A DNA stretch of 64,000 bases, from the NCBI GenBank assembly GCA_019057385.1, contig JAHQJS010000007.1, positions 587,685 through 651,684 of the forward strand. Reading direction: 5' to 3'. The notes under the pieces are model-generated. The model saw only the letters and a list, made by a program, of their open reading frames with translations, ran no database searches and had not been told where the DNA came from. The position numbers and the translations under genes were made by a program. Positions 17,852 through 27,127 of this stretch are shown in pieces. This stretch comes from Candidatus Borrarchaeum weybense (GTDB taxonomy: Archaea > Asgardarchaeota > Sifarchaeia > Borrarchaeales > Borrarchaeaceae). Every line of letters starts with the position of its first letter. Position 1 is the first letter of the stretch.

Positions 17852-17886
17852 TTTCATTTTCACAAGAGTCCCCCTACCTTTAAATA
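17852..17886 (+). promoter_or_regulatory. shared promoter element, copy 3 (second PBECR gene)
   Basis: TTTCATTTTCACAAGAGTCC followed by CCCTACCTTTAAATA matches the elements at 5095 and 13983. It ends in a good TATA box (TTTAAATA). Confidence 0.5.
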
Positions 17887-17974
17887 GCCTTTTTAATTAC
17901 TATCTGAACTATGGATGAGCTAAACAACCTGCTGTGATTAAGTTAAACGAGAAATTAATAAGAGGTTCAAAAAA

Positions 17975-18292
17975 GTGACTATCCTCTTCAAAACAAAAAG
18001 CATATTTGGAAAGGATGTTATATTTACCAAAGAAGCTCTTCATCACATTGTCTCAAGACATCCAGAAATGGGTGGATTTGAGACAGAAATAATAAAAACT
18101 ATTACTGATCCTGATTTCATTGTTGAGGGGCAACATAATGAAGATATCGCATTAAAACATTACCCAGATTCACCATTAGGAGACAAGTATCTCGTTGTTG
18201 CTTATATCGAAAATGGGGAGATTTTGACATCCTTTTTTACCTCAAAGTCAGAAAAAATCCTTCAGAGAGGAGTAAAATGGAAACGATCATAG
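17975..18292 (+). CDS. PBECR-like nuclease (putative toxin)
   Basis: A 105-residue protein starting at GTG 17975 with AGAGGTT upstream. The signature HHIVSRHPEMGGFE (His24, Arg28-His29) matches the PBECR nuclease group; DKYLVVAY and GEILTSFFTSK follow as core strands. It overlaps the DUF2283 gene by 16 bases. The intact pair resembles 14041-14645 and is the source or recipient of the duplication at 15908. Confidence 0.65.
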   Translation: MTILFKTKSIFGKDVIFTKEALHHIVSRHPEMGGFETEIIKTITDPDFIVEGQHNEDIALKHYPDSPLGDKYLVVAYIENGEILTSFFTSKSEKILQRGVKWKRS

Positions 18293-18585
18293 AAAATATC
18301 GAGAAGGTAGATGTTTCATATGATAAGGAAAGAGACGTTCTTTACATCAGTTTTGGGCATCCACAGCCAGCTGATGACTCTGAATTGACAGATAAAGACA
18401 TTATTATTCGTTATAAAGAAAATAAAGTCATAGGATTGTCTGTATTGAGTTTTTCAAAACGTCTACAACACTAAATGCACTTTTTTCGTCTATTGTTTTT
18501 GAGACTTTTTCAATGTCATTTAATTTGCAGTTCGTCTCTGATGAGAAGATTTAATGAAATTATTGATTTGCGTGAATTATTGATT
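18246..18585 (+). repeat. 341-base direct repeat, copy B
   Basis: The partner of 15908-16248, one base shorter because of a T-run difference. Homology starts within the last codons of the nuclease gene and stops abruptly at 18585. Confidence 0.9.
18277..18474 (+). CDS. DUF2283 protein (putative antitoxin)
   Basis: A 65-residue DUF2283 protein overlapping the PBECR nuclease by 16 bases, with AGAGAGGAG upstream of ATG 18277. It is one residue different from the copy at 15939-16136. The overlap supports a toxin-antitoxin pair. Confidence 0.8.
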   Translation: METIIENIEKVDVSYDKERDVLYISFGHPQPADDSELTDKDIIIRYKENKVIGLSVLSFSKRLQH

Positions 18586-18918
18586 TCACGTAATTGATGT
18601 TATCAGTACAAATCTTTTTTATTCATAATAATTATACGAGAGAGTATGATTATTTTGTGGTCTTAGACGAATTATGTTTAGTTAAGGCGTTGAAAAACAG
18701 CTAAATTTACAATTAAAGATTAGACTTCAAATTATTTTTAGAATTTAATTATAACGCTTTTTTTATTGATTATTAGTTTATTAAGTATTATTTAAAGAAT
18801 CTTTGAAAACAATTACAAATTCTAGCAAGTTGTTTTCAAATAGCCTATGTCAAAAATATTAATCAATAGTGTATTTTTGTGATGCAAGTTTTGTGGATCA
18901 AAGATAATTTGCTTTGAA
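18475..18918. other. intergenic, no gene seen
   Basis: A 444-base AT-rich gap between convergent genes. The first 110 bases are the tail of repeat copy B. No further structure was recognised. Confidence 0.4.
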
Positions 18919-19563
18919 TCAAGATTTTGGAGTTTGGATAAACTCTCTCAACTCATCAAGTCCTCTTAGGTGGTATGTTGGTATCTGAAAAGCAGCAAAT
19001 GGATATTGAATACGGTGACGTGTCATCCAGTGTATTGGTCCTTTTTTTCCACAAGGATATTTCTGAATATTCTCCGCATATATCCAGCCAATAGGAAACC
19101 AAGCATTTATGTCATTGAAATTGTCCTCACGAATTACGGTTCCCATGAAGATTATGTCATATTTTGCAATAAGATCCTTTTGACCAGCGTGATATAATCG
19201 ATTGCCATAATACTCATTGTATTTTATCTTCTTAGTGATTACATCCCACACATAACGTTCAGGAATAGATTCAGTCTTTATGTCAATAACTAATTTGTTT
19301 ATCAAGATATCATTTGAATCAATAGTCTCATAATTTGGTCTAATACCCGTTCTCCAGTCCAAGTCTAATAAAATCCTCGCTGCAAATTCACCAAAGAATC
19401 CTATCATCATAATTTCCTGAAAGCTATAGAGATGATCCGTTTGTATAAAATGATGCTTGATGAAAGCTTCACGTTTTTCAGCTTCAGTTTTTGCTCTGTT
19501 TTTCATTTCATAAGTGATTTTTACACCATGGTATTTTGTTATAGTGTTTTCAGAGATGGGCAT
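18919..19563 (-). CDS. putative PD-(D/E)XK restriction-type nuclease
   Basis: A 214-residue protein. Residues 55-96 read GFFGEFAARILLDLDW (Glu59), Asp85, then LVIDIKTES (Asp94-x-Lys96), which fits the PD-(D/E)XK active-site order seen in restriction endonucleases. The remainder is Trp/Tyr-rich with HWMTRHRIQYPFAAFQIP near the end. I know no closer family. It is at the edge of the defence island. Nuclease activity is inferred from the motif. Confidence 0.5.
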   Translation of the reverse strand: MPISENTITKYHGVKITYEMKNRAKTEAEKREAFIKHHFIQTDHLYSFQEIMMIGFFGEFAARILLDLDWRTGIRPNYETIDSNDILINKLVIDIKTESIPERYVWDVITKKIKYNEYYGNRLYHAGQKDLIAKYDIIFMGTVIREDNFNDINAWFPIGWIYAENIQKYPCGKKGPIHWMTRHRIQYPFAAFQIPTYHLRGLDELREFIQTPKS

Positions 19564-19736
19564 TACCTTCTCCCTAATGAAATCTTTGTATCTAGTTATA
19601 GTAAATAATAAATAAAAATTATTAAATTAGAAAGCATTAAATCTTAGATTTTATAATTACATAAATTGCTGCAAATTAGCTAAGTTTCTAGATTTAACAC
19701 TAGAAGAATATCCTCAAAAAAATTGCAGGGAAAAAA

Positions 19737-20207
19737 ATGAGAAATGACTTAAATAGGAAAGGATTATTAATAAGACAACCCTTCGCATCAAAAATTGTTC
19801 AAGGTGATTTCCCGGTTCTTTTTAGAAAAAGAAAGACTGCAAATAGGGGTGAAATTATTATTCTTTCGACAAAGACACCAGATAAGAAATTGTACCCAAA
19901 GGGAAATATCAATACTGCAAAATATCCTTTAGGCGTCGCTGTAGGAACAGTTGAACTCGTTGATGTATTAAAAACGACACAATCAGAAATTAAGAGATTA
20001 AAAAAATTCAAAACACGTGAAGGAAAAGAAATTATGCTTAAAGAAAAATTCTTGAATGCTTACCCATGGCATACTTCTCACAAAGAAAAAAAGTCTCCCA
20101 TTTTTATATGGCTTCTTAAAAACCCGCAAGAATGGACTAACCCACCAACTTATGAAATTACTGGACAACCCCATGTCTGGACTACAAATTTTCTGTTAAA
20201 AAAGTGA
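19737..20207 (+). CDS. ASCH-domain protein
   Basis: A 156-residue protein. The start GLLIRQPFASKIVQGDFPVL and RGEIIILSTKTP match the ASCH (PUA-like) fold that binds RNA or modified bases. GVAVGTVELVDV is the later strand and GQPHVWTTNF the C-terminus. It lies 190 bases upstream of a DNA methyltransferase, in a region rich in PUA-like proteins (EVE at 22943 and 23574). Confidence 0.65.
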   Translation: MRNDLNRKGLLIRQPFASKIVQGDFPVLFRKRKTANRGEIIILSTKTPDKKLYPKGNINTAKYPLGVAVGTVELVDVLKTTQSEIKRLKKFKTREGKEIMLKEKFLNAYPWHTSHKEKKSPIFIWLLKNPQEWTNPPTYEITGQPHVWTTNFLLKK

Positions 20208-20398
20208 CATAATTCAAAATAACAGACTTTTTAGATGTTTTTAATAGCAAAAACCTAATGACCAAGTCTAAAAAAAGGGCATACTGATTTTTCTTGAAAA
20301 TATAAAATCATATAAAGCTTTTTATTCAGTCCAAATAATTTAAATAGTCTTTGACATAATTTTTTCCAAAGATTATAGATATAAAGGACGGAAATTCA

Positions 20399-21274
20399 TT
20401 GACTTTAAAAAAGAAAAATGATAGTGAGCCAAGAAATGAAATCGATCCAAGAAATGATTTAAACGATTTAACAAGTAAAGAATGGGTTAAAAGAACAAAA
20501 AGTATTTGGTATAGTCAACCACCACAAAGAGATAAGCTAAAAATTCAACATCCCGCAACTTTTGCTGAATCTGATATTGAAGAATTGCTTTTATTTTTTA
20601 CAAAAAGGGGAAATAAAGTTTTAGATCCATTTCTAGGTGTTGGTAGTACCCTTATAGCTTGTTATAATAAAGATAGACATGGGATCGGGATAGAATTAAT
20701 TAATAAATGGGTTGAAATTGCTAGAAAAAGGGTGAAATTAGTTACTTCACAACTCAAGCTAGATCAAATAAATAAGGAGGAGAGAATAACGCAAACCATT
20801 ATTCATGGCGACGCGAGGGAAAAGATGAAAGACTTTAATGACAATGAATTTGATTTTATTGTAACTAGTCCACCTTATTGGAAAATACTTAGAAAAGCAG
20901 TTGATCATAAAAGCAAACAAGAGAGAATTAACAAGGGGCTACCAACTAAATACAGTGAACATGAAGCAGATTTAGGGAATATTACAGAATACAGCGAATT
21001 CTTAAATGAACTAAAAAGGATTTTCGCGCAGTGTTATCGAGTTCTAAAGAAAAAGAAGTATATGTGTGTCATAATTACTGATTTCAGAATACGTCAAAGA
21101 TTTATCATGTATCATGCTGATTTGGCTCAAAGAATTTGTGAACTTGGGTTTATTTTAAAAGCAGCAAATATATTAGTTCAAGATAGCAAAACACTTTATC
21201 CTTATGGTTATCCTTTTGACTATGTTCCAAATGTACATCACCAATTTATATTAATATTTAGAAAGCCTGAATAA
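20399..21274 (+). CDS. site-specific DNA methyltransferase (N4/N6 type)
   Basis: A 291-residue amino-methyltransferase starting at TTG 20399 with AAAGGACGG upstream. The SAM motif DPFLGVGSTLIA (about residue 76) precedes the catalytic TSPPYW (about 155). This order is permuted relative to the usual PF01555 order, in which TSPPYW comes first. IQHPATFAESDIEEL before motif I matches the target-binding side of the family. It probably methylates adenine N6 or cytosine N4 and pairs with the nuclease gene 23 bases downstream as a restriction-modification unit. Confidence 0.88.
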   Translation: MTLKKKNDSEPRNEIDPRNDLNDLTSKEWVKRTKSIWYSQPPQRDKLKIQHPATFAESDIEELLLFFTKRGNKVLDPFLGVGSTLIACYNKDRHGIGIELINKWVEIARKRVKLVTSQLKLDQINKEERITQTIIHGDAREKMKDFNDNEFDFIVTSPPYWKILRKAVDHKSKQERINKGLPTKYSEHEADLGNITEYSEFLNELKRIFAQCYRVLKKKKYMCVIITDFRIRQRFIMYHADLAQRICELGFILKAANILVQDSKTLYPYGYPFDYVPNVHHQFILIFRKPE

Positions 21275-21297
21275 ATGCTTTCTTGGAGGTTGTCCCT

Positions 21298-22932
21298 ATG
21301 ACGGCGGAAGGTGAAGTTTCTTGTGGTGTTATAAAATGGCTTATAGACCAACAAATAGATTGGAATCAAGAAAAGCACAGAATGGATATTGGTTTCTGGA
21401 TCGATCGGCTTACCTTCAATGCTGCATGCGACTTTTTGGAAACAAATCAGAATGAAAACGATCTTGTTCAAAGTCTTGAGAATGAATTTGGAATTAGTAG
21501 CGAGTATTTGGAAAAACATTGGTTAGGAGTACAAGATTTTTCCATACCATGGGATAATCATAGCTTAACACCTGATATTATGTCTCATGTTTATCATCTT
21601 TCTGATGCGTACTCAGAAACATGGGCAATTGAGTGTAAAGGAGATGCCGTTGACAGCATAAAACGTGGTTTCCTTCAAGTAATAGGTCATGGCAAGGTCG
21701 TAAACAAATCATTTATAGCATTACCAGAAGAGTTTAAGAGTATGGTAATTGACCTCAAAAACAATGGTTACGGTATCCTACCATATAATTCCAATAATAG
21801 AGAAATCATTTTTGAAGATTCAATTCAAACAAAGGCCGATCCTAAGCTTCTTAATTACTTCAATAAATACTTAAGAGATCTTCATTTGAAGAAAAGGGTC
21901 TTACCTTTTCTTTACGGGAAACCTTTTATGCAAAGAAGAATCGCTTTACTAACAAATTTATCTATTGCTCTTCATATTTTTTATAATCAAGAGAAATATA
22001 AAGAAAATGGAATAGAAGAAGCTCGTATTTTTTCTCAAATATTAGAAGCTGGTCAAATGGCAGCGGGGATAAGTAATATTGAACAGCATATCGCTGATTT
22101 AATTGATATGGAATTGATCAATGATAATTATGAGGTTTCTGACAGGGCGAAGAGTTTCTTCCATATTTTAGACAGAGAGCTTGTTGGGAACAACGATATT
22201 GAAAAAATTAATCATTTTAGAGAAATGTTACCTTCTATTCAACAAGGAATTCTTTATCAACAAAGTGAATTCGGTTTTTTTGTCGCCAATTTACTGAAGA
22301 TTTTCCTTTCTTCAAATAAAAGCATTCAGGAGTTTATTGGATGGATATCTCAAGCATCCCAAGAAGCAGGTAGTGACACACCAGTTTTTGCCCATGTTAT
22401 CACAATTGGTCTAAAACAAAACCCACTTCTATTAACCGAAATGCTGCTTTTCAAAAGGACAGCTACAATTCCCAGGTTTCAACTTAACTTGGCAAGACCA
22501 CGACCTAATGCATGTGCAACTTGCCCACGTGAAGATAAAATTGACTTTTGTTTTTGTGGAGGAGACGAAAGCAGAATGTTTGAAGATGTTTATACGAGTC
22601 ACGAACAAAGAGAACCGTTTCAAGAAAGATATAATGAGTTTTTTGATGTTTGGACGAAGACAATCCCTATTGAAATCTTTTCTAGAAATGATCTAAGAAA
22701 TAAATATGTTAAGATTTTCAAATATCAAAATGAGAATGAAGTTGAAATATTGGCTCCATGTTTCATTAAATGTCTGTTACATACAAATATCAACAAAACA
22801 ACAGCAATACTTAAACACATTGGTATTCTAGGAGAAGACGTTAGAAGTGGTTTAAAAGCTGAATTATGTACTAGGTTTGATCCATTATATTTAAATCCTG
22901 AGATGGTAAGGCAGACAGAAATAATTGAATAA
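21298..22932 (+). CDS. putative restriction endonuclease partner of the methyltransferase
   Basis: About 544 residues from ATG 21298, chosen for GGAGG at 21285-21289. A PD-(D/E)XK site is visible: TPDIMSH (Asp93) and AIECKGDAVD (Glu112-x-Lys114), with a following helix KRGFLQVIGHGK. The middle has a winged-helix-like segment (about 255-300) and the C-terminal third a Cys cluster CATCPRE/DFCFC that may bind metal. It lies 23 bases after the methyltransferase, so a restriction-modification pair is likely. The cut site is unknown. Confidence 0.65.
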   Translation: MTAEGEVSCGVIKWLIDQQIDWNQEKHRMDIGFWIDRLTFNAACDFLETNQNENDLVQSLENEFGISSEYLEKHWLGVQDFSIPWDNHSLTPDIMSHVYHLSDAYSETWAIECKGDAVDSIKRGFLQVIGHGKVVNKSFIALPEEFKSMVIDLKNNGYGILPYNSNNREIIFEDSIQTKADPKLLNYFNKYLRDLHLKKRVLPFLYGKPFMQRRIALLTNLSIALHIFYNQEKYKENGIEEARIFSQILEAGQMAAGISNIEQHIADLIDMELINDNYEVSDRAKSFFHILDRELVGNNDIEKINHFREMLPSIQQGILYQQSEFGFFVANLLKIFLSSNKSIQEFIGWISQASQEAGSDTPVFAHVITIGLKQNPLLLTEMLLFKRTATIPRFQLNLARPRPNACATCPREDKIDFCFCGGDESRMFEDVYTSHEQREPFQERYNEFFDVWTKTIPIEIFSRNDLRNKYVKIFKYQNENEVEILAPCFIKCLLHTNINKTTAILKHIGILGEDVRSGLKAELCTRFDPLYLNPEMVRQTEIIE

Positions 22933-22942
22933 TGTTTCTTAT

Positions 22943-23380
22943 TTAAGGATGGATGATTTCAAAATCACTTCTTGAGATTTCAATTACTGCTTGACCAAAA
23001 AAATTACTATACCATTTTTCCTTATTTTTGATGAAATTTAACTTGTTAACAAGCGGTTTAATTTGAATTGAATTTGTAAATTTCATTATTCTTTTTAATT
23101 TGACCCTAAAGGGAAAGATAATCCTTATACTAGATTTAAAAACCCTTTTATTATCTTTATATAACTCTGATTTGATTTCGTAAACCCCATAAAAGACACT
23201 TTCGCCAGTGATATACAATAAAACACTGTCACCCACATTTACTTTATTGATGGCTTTCTTATGTCGATCTGAGACACCATAGATACCTTTTTTATCGACG
23301 ATTTCTGCATTATCCCTTCCTGTGACAAAAATAAAGAATTTTTTCAAACAATCAACCTCTCTTCGAGTGTATTTGATCAT
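22943..23380 (-). CDS. EVE-domain protein
   Basis: A 145-residue PUA-superfamily protein. ATDR-type EVE features are seen as YGVSDRHKKAINKVNVGDSV, LLYITGESVFYGVYEI and PLVNKLNFIKNKEKW with a final FGQAVIEISRSDFEII. EVE domains read modified bases. It is divergent from McrB, which has its own N-terminal reader domain, and ends next to the restriction gene, which suggests a role in recognising modified DNA within the island. Confidence 0.75.
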   Translation of the reverse strand: MIKYTRREVDCLKKFFIFVTGRDNAEIVDKKGIYGVSDRHKKAINKVNVGDSVLLYITGESVFYGVYEIKSELYKDNKRVFKSSIRIIFPFRVKLKRIMKFTNSIQIKPLVNKLNFIKNKEKWYSNFFGQAVIEISRSDFEIIHP

Positions 23381-23469
23381 AAACAGCTAGATTTATCTAC
23401 TACTTATTCATTACGACTATATAGGCTTTATTAAAAGCCGCGCTTGAAAATACTTTCTTCACTTCTTTT

Positions 23470-23524
23470 CAACTTTTGTATAGATAGTGAAGGTAAACAA
23501 CTTTTGTATAGATAGTAAGGTAAA
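23470..23524. repeat. tandem 28/27-base repeat upstream of McrBC
   Basis: Two adjacent copies of CAACTTTTGTATAGATAGT followed by (G)AAGGTAAA lie between the EVE and McrB genes. The single-base indel is the only difference. It may bind a regulator of the divergent promoters. Confidence 0.7.
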
Positions 23525-23573
23525 ATACAAACTTCCAAAAACAATTTCTCGTAAAAAGTAAAGGAAATGTTTG

Positions 23574-25241
23574 GTGAAATATATGAATGAATACGATTTC
23601 GTAATTGCAAATGTTAGGCCTAGCAATTGGGAAATATGTATGAGAAATATGTGTCTAGGTGATAAGCCAGGGGGTACCACTTCAACAGGAGGTCGATTTA
23701 CTTCAGGGATTAAACGTGGATCAATTCTTTTGCTGAGACGAGGGAAAGATGAATCCAGGGATCCTCCATATGGCGTTGAGGGGATTTTTGTGATTACTAG
23801 AATTGATGAAGCGACGTTAGATGAAAATGGTAAATTACTATGGCCGGGGAATTGGGAAAATTACGTTTATATTAAACCACTTATTAAATTTGAAAAACCA
23901 TTTTGGGAAGATATGTATCGCGTTAGAAGATCAGATGGCTCTCTAGGTGGATCACAAAGCAAGAAGGTTCCTGGTCTTAAGAATCAACCTCATCTTAATC
24001 TATCTTATTTCAAACTAAAAGATCAAGAAGATACTGCTGGAGAAAACGTACTTCGCAATTATCTTCAGAAGATTCTTGAAGAGAAATATGACGATATAAA
24101 AAAAGTTGGTCTTCAACCTAATTCAACCGAAGAATTTATTGAAGAATTGAATTCTTTGGCAAAAAACAAGTTGTTAGAAGACGAATTGAGTGATACAGTC
24201 ATAGATAGTGCTATAGAAGTTGAAATTGAGGAAATATCTCTGGTTGAGAGAATATTGGGAAAAGAGGATGGAAAAACTCTTGCTATCGATGAAGAAATTG
24301 TGTCGCGAATTTTGACTCACTTAAGCCTTGGAAAACATGTTATAATTCATGGACCGCCAGGAACGGGAAAAACTGAATTAGCAAAACGTATTTTACGTTA
24401 TAAAGGCAAAGAAATATGCGGAAATGAGGATTTCATTACCGCTGTAGCGACTTATGATTGGGGAAGGTTCGAGGTAATTGGGGGAATAGATTTAAACGAA
24501 AAATTCCGAAATGGCTATGTTTTAGAGGCCATCAAGTATAAAAAGTGGCTTCTGATTGATGAATTCAACAGGGCAGATATGAATAAAGCCTTTGGAGAAT
24601 TATTTATGGCGATCGATCATGGAGAAATTCCTCTTAGACCAGGAGAACAACCTGAAGGCATTGATGATGGGTCTGTAGTGCCCATCCCAAAAGAATTTCG
24701 GATAATTGGAACAATGAATGATTATGATAGATCGCTTCTCACAGAACTTTCTTATGGATTACGACGACGTTTTGCCTTTGTAGAACTTCCTTGTCCTGAG
24801 AAGGAACAAGAAATTAGAATCATGAAGGAAAGAACTCAGTTATTTTTAACCAAAGAATGTGAGCTGTATGATATTAAATCTTTTGACGCACATTGGAATG
24901 ATTTAGAGTTCCAAAATGCTCTAAAATCATATCTTGAGTTCATTAACAGTATAAGATCTGTAAGAGTAGTTGGGACTGCTACGAGTATTGATATTGCGAA
25001 ATTTTTGTTCTACGAGATATGGATTGATGAACATATTGAATCACCCTTTGAAGCTTTAGATAATGCACTTGTAGATCTAATTCTTCTACAGTTTGACCGC
25101 TTAGATCTTGAAATCTATAATCACTCGCTTCAGAAAGGAGAAGAAAGCTTCAGTTTTAAGGTTCCCAAATTCCTAGATGAACTCAAACGACTAAGAGACA
25201 CTCTTAAGAAAGGCTTAATTGATTTTAAAGGAGAAGAATGA
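23574..25241 (+). CDS. mcrB: McrB-like AAA+ GTPase with N-terminal reader domain
   Basis: About 555 residues. The start is GTG 23574 (AAAGGA eight bases upstream), although TTG 23571 or ATG 23583 cannot be excluded. Residues 1-150 are an EVE/PUA-like domain (SNWEICMRN, IKRGSILLLRR) expected to bind modified DNA. The AAA+ motor has Walker A GPPGTGKTE (about 259), Walker B WLLIDEFNRAD (about 325) and the McrB-specific TMNDYDRSL (about 380), plus an arginine-finger-like LRRRFAF. It is a type IV restriction motor that works with McrC; the genes overlap by four bases. Confidence 0.9.
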   Translation: MKYMNEYDFVIANVRPSNWEICMRNMCLGDKPGGTTSTGGRFTSGIKRGSILLLRRGKDESRDPPYGVEGIFVITRIDEATLDENGKLLWPGNWENYVYIKPLIKFEKPFWEDMYRVRRSDGSLGGSQSKKVPGLKNQPHLNLSYFKLKDQEDTAGENVLRNYLQKILEEKYDDIKKVGLQPNSTEEFIEELNSLAKNKLLEDELSDTVIDSAIEVEIEEISLVERILGKEDGKTLAIDEEIVSRILTHLSLGKHVIIHGPPGTGKTELAKRILRYKGKEICGNEDFITAVATYDWGRFEVIGGIDLNEKFRNGYVLEAIKYKKWLLIDEFNRADMNKAFGELFMAIDHGEIPLRPGEQPEGIDDGSVVPIPKEFRIIGTMNDYDRSLLTELSYGLRRRFAFVELPCPEKEQEIRIMKERTQLFLTKECELYDIKSFDAHWNDLEFQNALKSYLEFINSIRSVRVVGTATSIDIAKFLFYEIWIDEHIESPFEALDNALVDLILLQFDRLDLEIYNHSLQKGEESFSFKVPKFLDELKRLRDTLKKGLIDFKGEE

Positions 25242-26557
25242 TGAAAAAATTTGAAGACTGCGATAAAAAAACGATGTTTATAGATCTTCAAAACCTTATT
25301 CCGCGTTTCTCGAAAATTACAGGCCTTGAAATCGCAAAAGTACTTCGTTTATGTACAGGCCATCAAATTCGCTACTGGGAACATGACCTAAGTGCACTAA
25401 AACGGTTGATTCAGAGTTTTTCCCATGTGTTTTCAATCATACTCTGCCTGGATAAGAGACACTCTTCTGGCACAGAACATCTTCTATCAGTCAGAAAAAA
25501 TTCTATTTTTGGAGACATAGACAGAAAAGAAACTAGGAACGAAATCAGAAATCAAAAAGAAAGAACTAAACTCGTCGTTTGTCATACTCTTAGGAGAACC
25601 AATATCACTCCAGAAAATGTATTGACTGCAGTTATACTAAGATCAATTATTCTATATTGCTCAGAACTTCTCGTAAGTCGTTTCTTTGATAAATTAAAAT
25701 CGGAAGCAGATGAGACGTTCTTAAAGAAATTAGAAGACTACGTTCACGACATAAAAAGTATGTCAAATGAAATGATAATGAGTCGTTGGATCAGAGAAGC
25801 ACTTCAAAAGATTCCAACGACAAGAACAGGTTTAAATATGCTTTTTAAATCCGTTTTACAACGATTACAGCAACAAGAAATATCAACACATTCACATAGA
25901 TATTATAAGGCCCTCATTACATTTTTTAAAAAATGGCAAAGAAGTTATTCGTTTAGTGCGTTTCCAAGTGCAACTTTAAGAGATGAACTTCTCCTCTATT
26001 TTGAATCGAAAAATGAAGATCGATTATACCAAATATGGATCTTTTATAAAGTCTTAGAAGCCCTAGCAAATAAGTTTAAAACTCAAATCTATCAGTTAGA
26101 ACATGCTCATTCCGTATTTGTAGCCCTAGGTGGAAAGTTGATAATTAAACATGAACACAAGTACAAAACGAACTGGATAAGCAAGCGACATAATAAAATA
26201 CTATTCCGAAGACCTGATATCTCAGTTGCATATGACTCAAAAAGGTTTTTAATAGAAGTTAAAAACCGCCATTTCTGGAAAAAAACCGAATCAGGTAAAT
26301 GGAAGATAAATTCGGGCATTATGAACCAGTTATTGGTATATGCACACCTTTCAAAGGTCGCAGAAGTCGAGGAACGAAGCGTTTTATTTGTGGGATCACA
26401 ACCTAAAGATCATTCTCTGAAGGACGTCTGGGAAAACTTAACAGATTTCGGATGTCAAAATCCAAAGAGGATAGTGTGTATCAATCTTCATCCATCTCAA
26501 TCCCCATCAACAATATTAGAGAAACTAAATAATACACTTGGAGAGATAATGGCTTAA
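25238..26557 (+). CDS. mcrC: McrC-like nuclease subunit
   Basis: A 439-residue protein translated from ATG 25238, overlapping mcrB (ATGA). The C-terminal PD-(D/E)XK domain has RRPDISVAYD (Asp326) and FLIEVKNRHFW (Glu340-x-Lys342). The first 300 residues are helical and basic, corresponding to the DUF2357-like part that docks on McrB. Together with McrB it would cut modified foreign DNA. Active residues are intact. Confidence 0.85.
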   Translation: MMKKFEDCDKKTMFIDLQNLIPRFSKITGLEIAKVLRLCTGHQIRYWEHDLSALKRLIQSFSHVFSIILCLDKRHSSGTEHLLSVRKNSIFGDIDRKETRNEIRNQKERTKLVVCHTLRRTNITPENVLTAVILRSIILYCSELLVSRFFDKLKSEADETFLKKLEDYVHDIKSMSNEMIMSRWIREALQKIPTTRTGLNMLFKSVLQRLQQQEISTHSHRYYKALITFFKKWQRSYSFSAFPSATLRDELLLYFESKNEDRLYQIWIFYKVLEALANKFKTQIYQLEHAHSVFVALGGKLIIKHEHKYKTNWISKRHNKILFRRPDISVAYDSKRFLIEVKNRHFWKKTESGKWKINSGIMNQLLVYAHLSKVAEVEERSVLFVGSQPKDHSLKDVWENLTDFGCQNPKRIVCINLHPSQSPSTILEKLNNTLGEIMA

Positions 26558-27127
26558 AACGCTAAATTATAGGCCGTATAGTTGCCATGTGTACGGAAAA
26601 ACATTTTATCTGCTTTGAACTAGCGCTTACTCAATTTCCTTTCGTAATAAAATATGAGGTTTTATGAAACATCCAATAGATACTTTTGAGTGGAATTTAT
26701 ACCTTCAAATCGGAGCACTGCAAATCTAAAGATACTCTTTAGCTTCTTTTGTAACAAAAACCTCTCTTTCCCTAATTCTGTTTAATAGAGATCTCTAGTT
26801 AAATCAAAAGCGATTTTAAACGACACTTTATCAAATACCGCTCTCACTATCTAACTCACTCGATACTTTCGATATGGACTGTAGCCTATCGTACCCAATT
26901 AAAACCGACCAAGAATTACATTTTCAGATAACCTACCTAAATTTCATAGTTTATGGTATTCACCGAAATATTCTTTTAAATCTTAGAATTTTTGTTTTTC
27001 TCATCGAAAATATTTTTGGATTATTTGTTCGAATTTCTTAGAATCTATAACTTTATCTTCATCTGTGATAATAAGTTTCTCAGAAAAACCATTCATTTAA
27101 ATTCTTTTATTTCACTTAATATGTGTT
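26558..27127. other. intergenic between McrC and HerA
   Basis: 570 bases with no intact gene. It contains a short leftward coding remnant (26726-26800) related to one at 32327-32446. The remainder is AT-rich without structure that I can recognise. Confidence 0.45.
26726..26800 (-). pseudogene. coding remnant, related to 32327-32446
   Basis: On the minus strand this reads SLLNRIREREVFVTKEAK followed by EYL and a stop, with an in-frame stop just upstream. The same C-terminal residues (TEEAKEYL-stop) occur at 32327. The parent family is not known to me. Confidence 0.5.

Noticed and set aside
23470..23524. Possible CRISPR-like repeat
   Set aside because: Two directly adjacent copies with no spacer; simply a tandem duplication.
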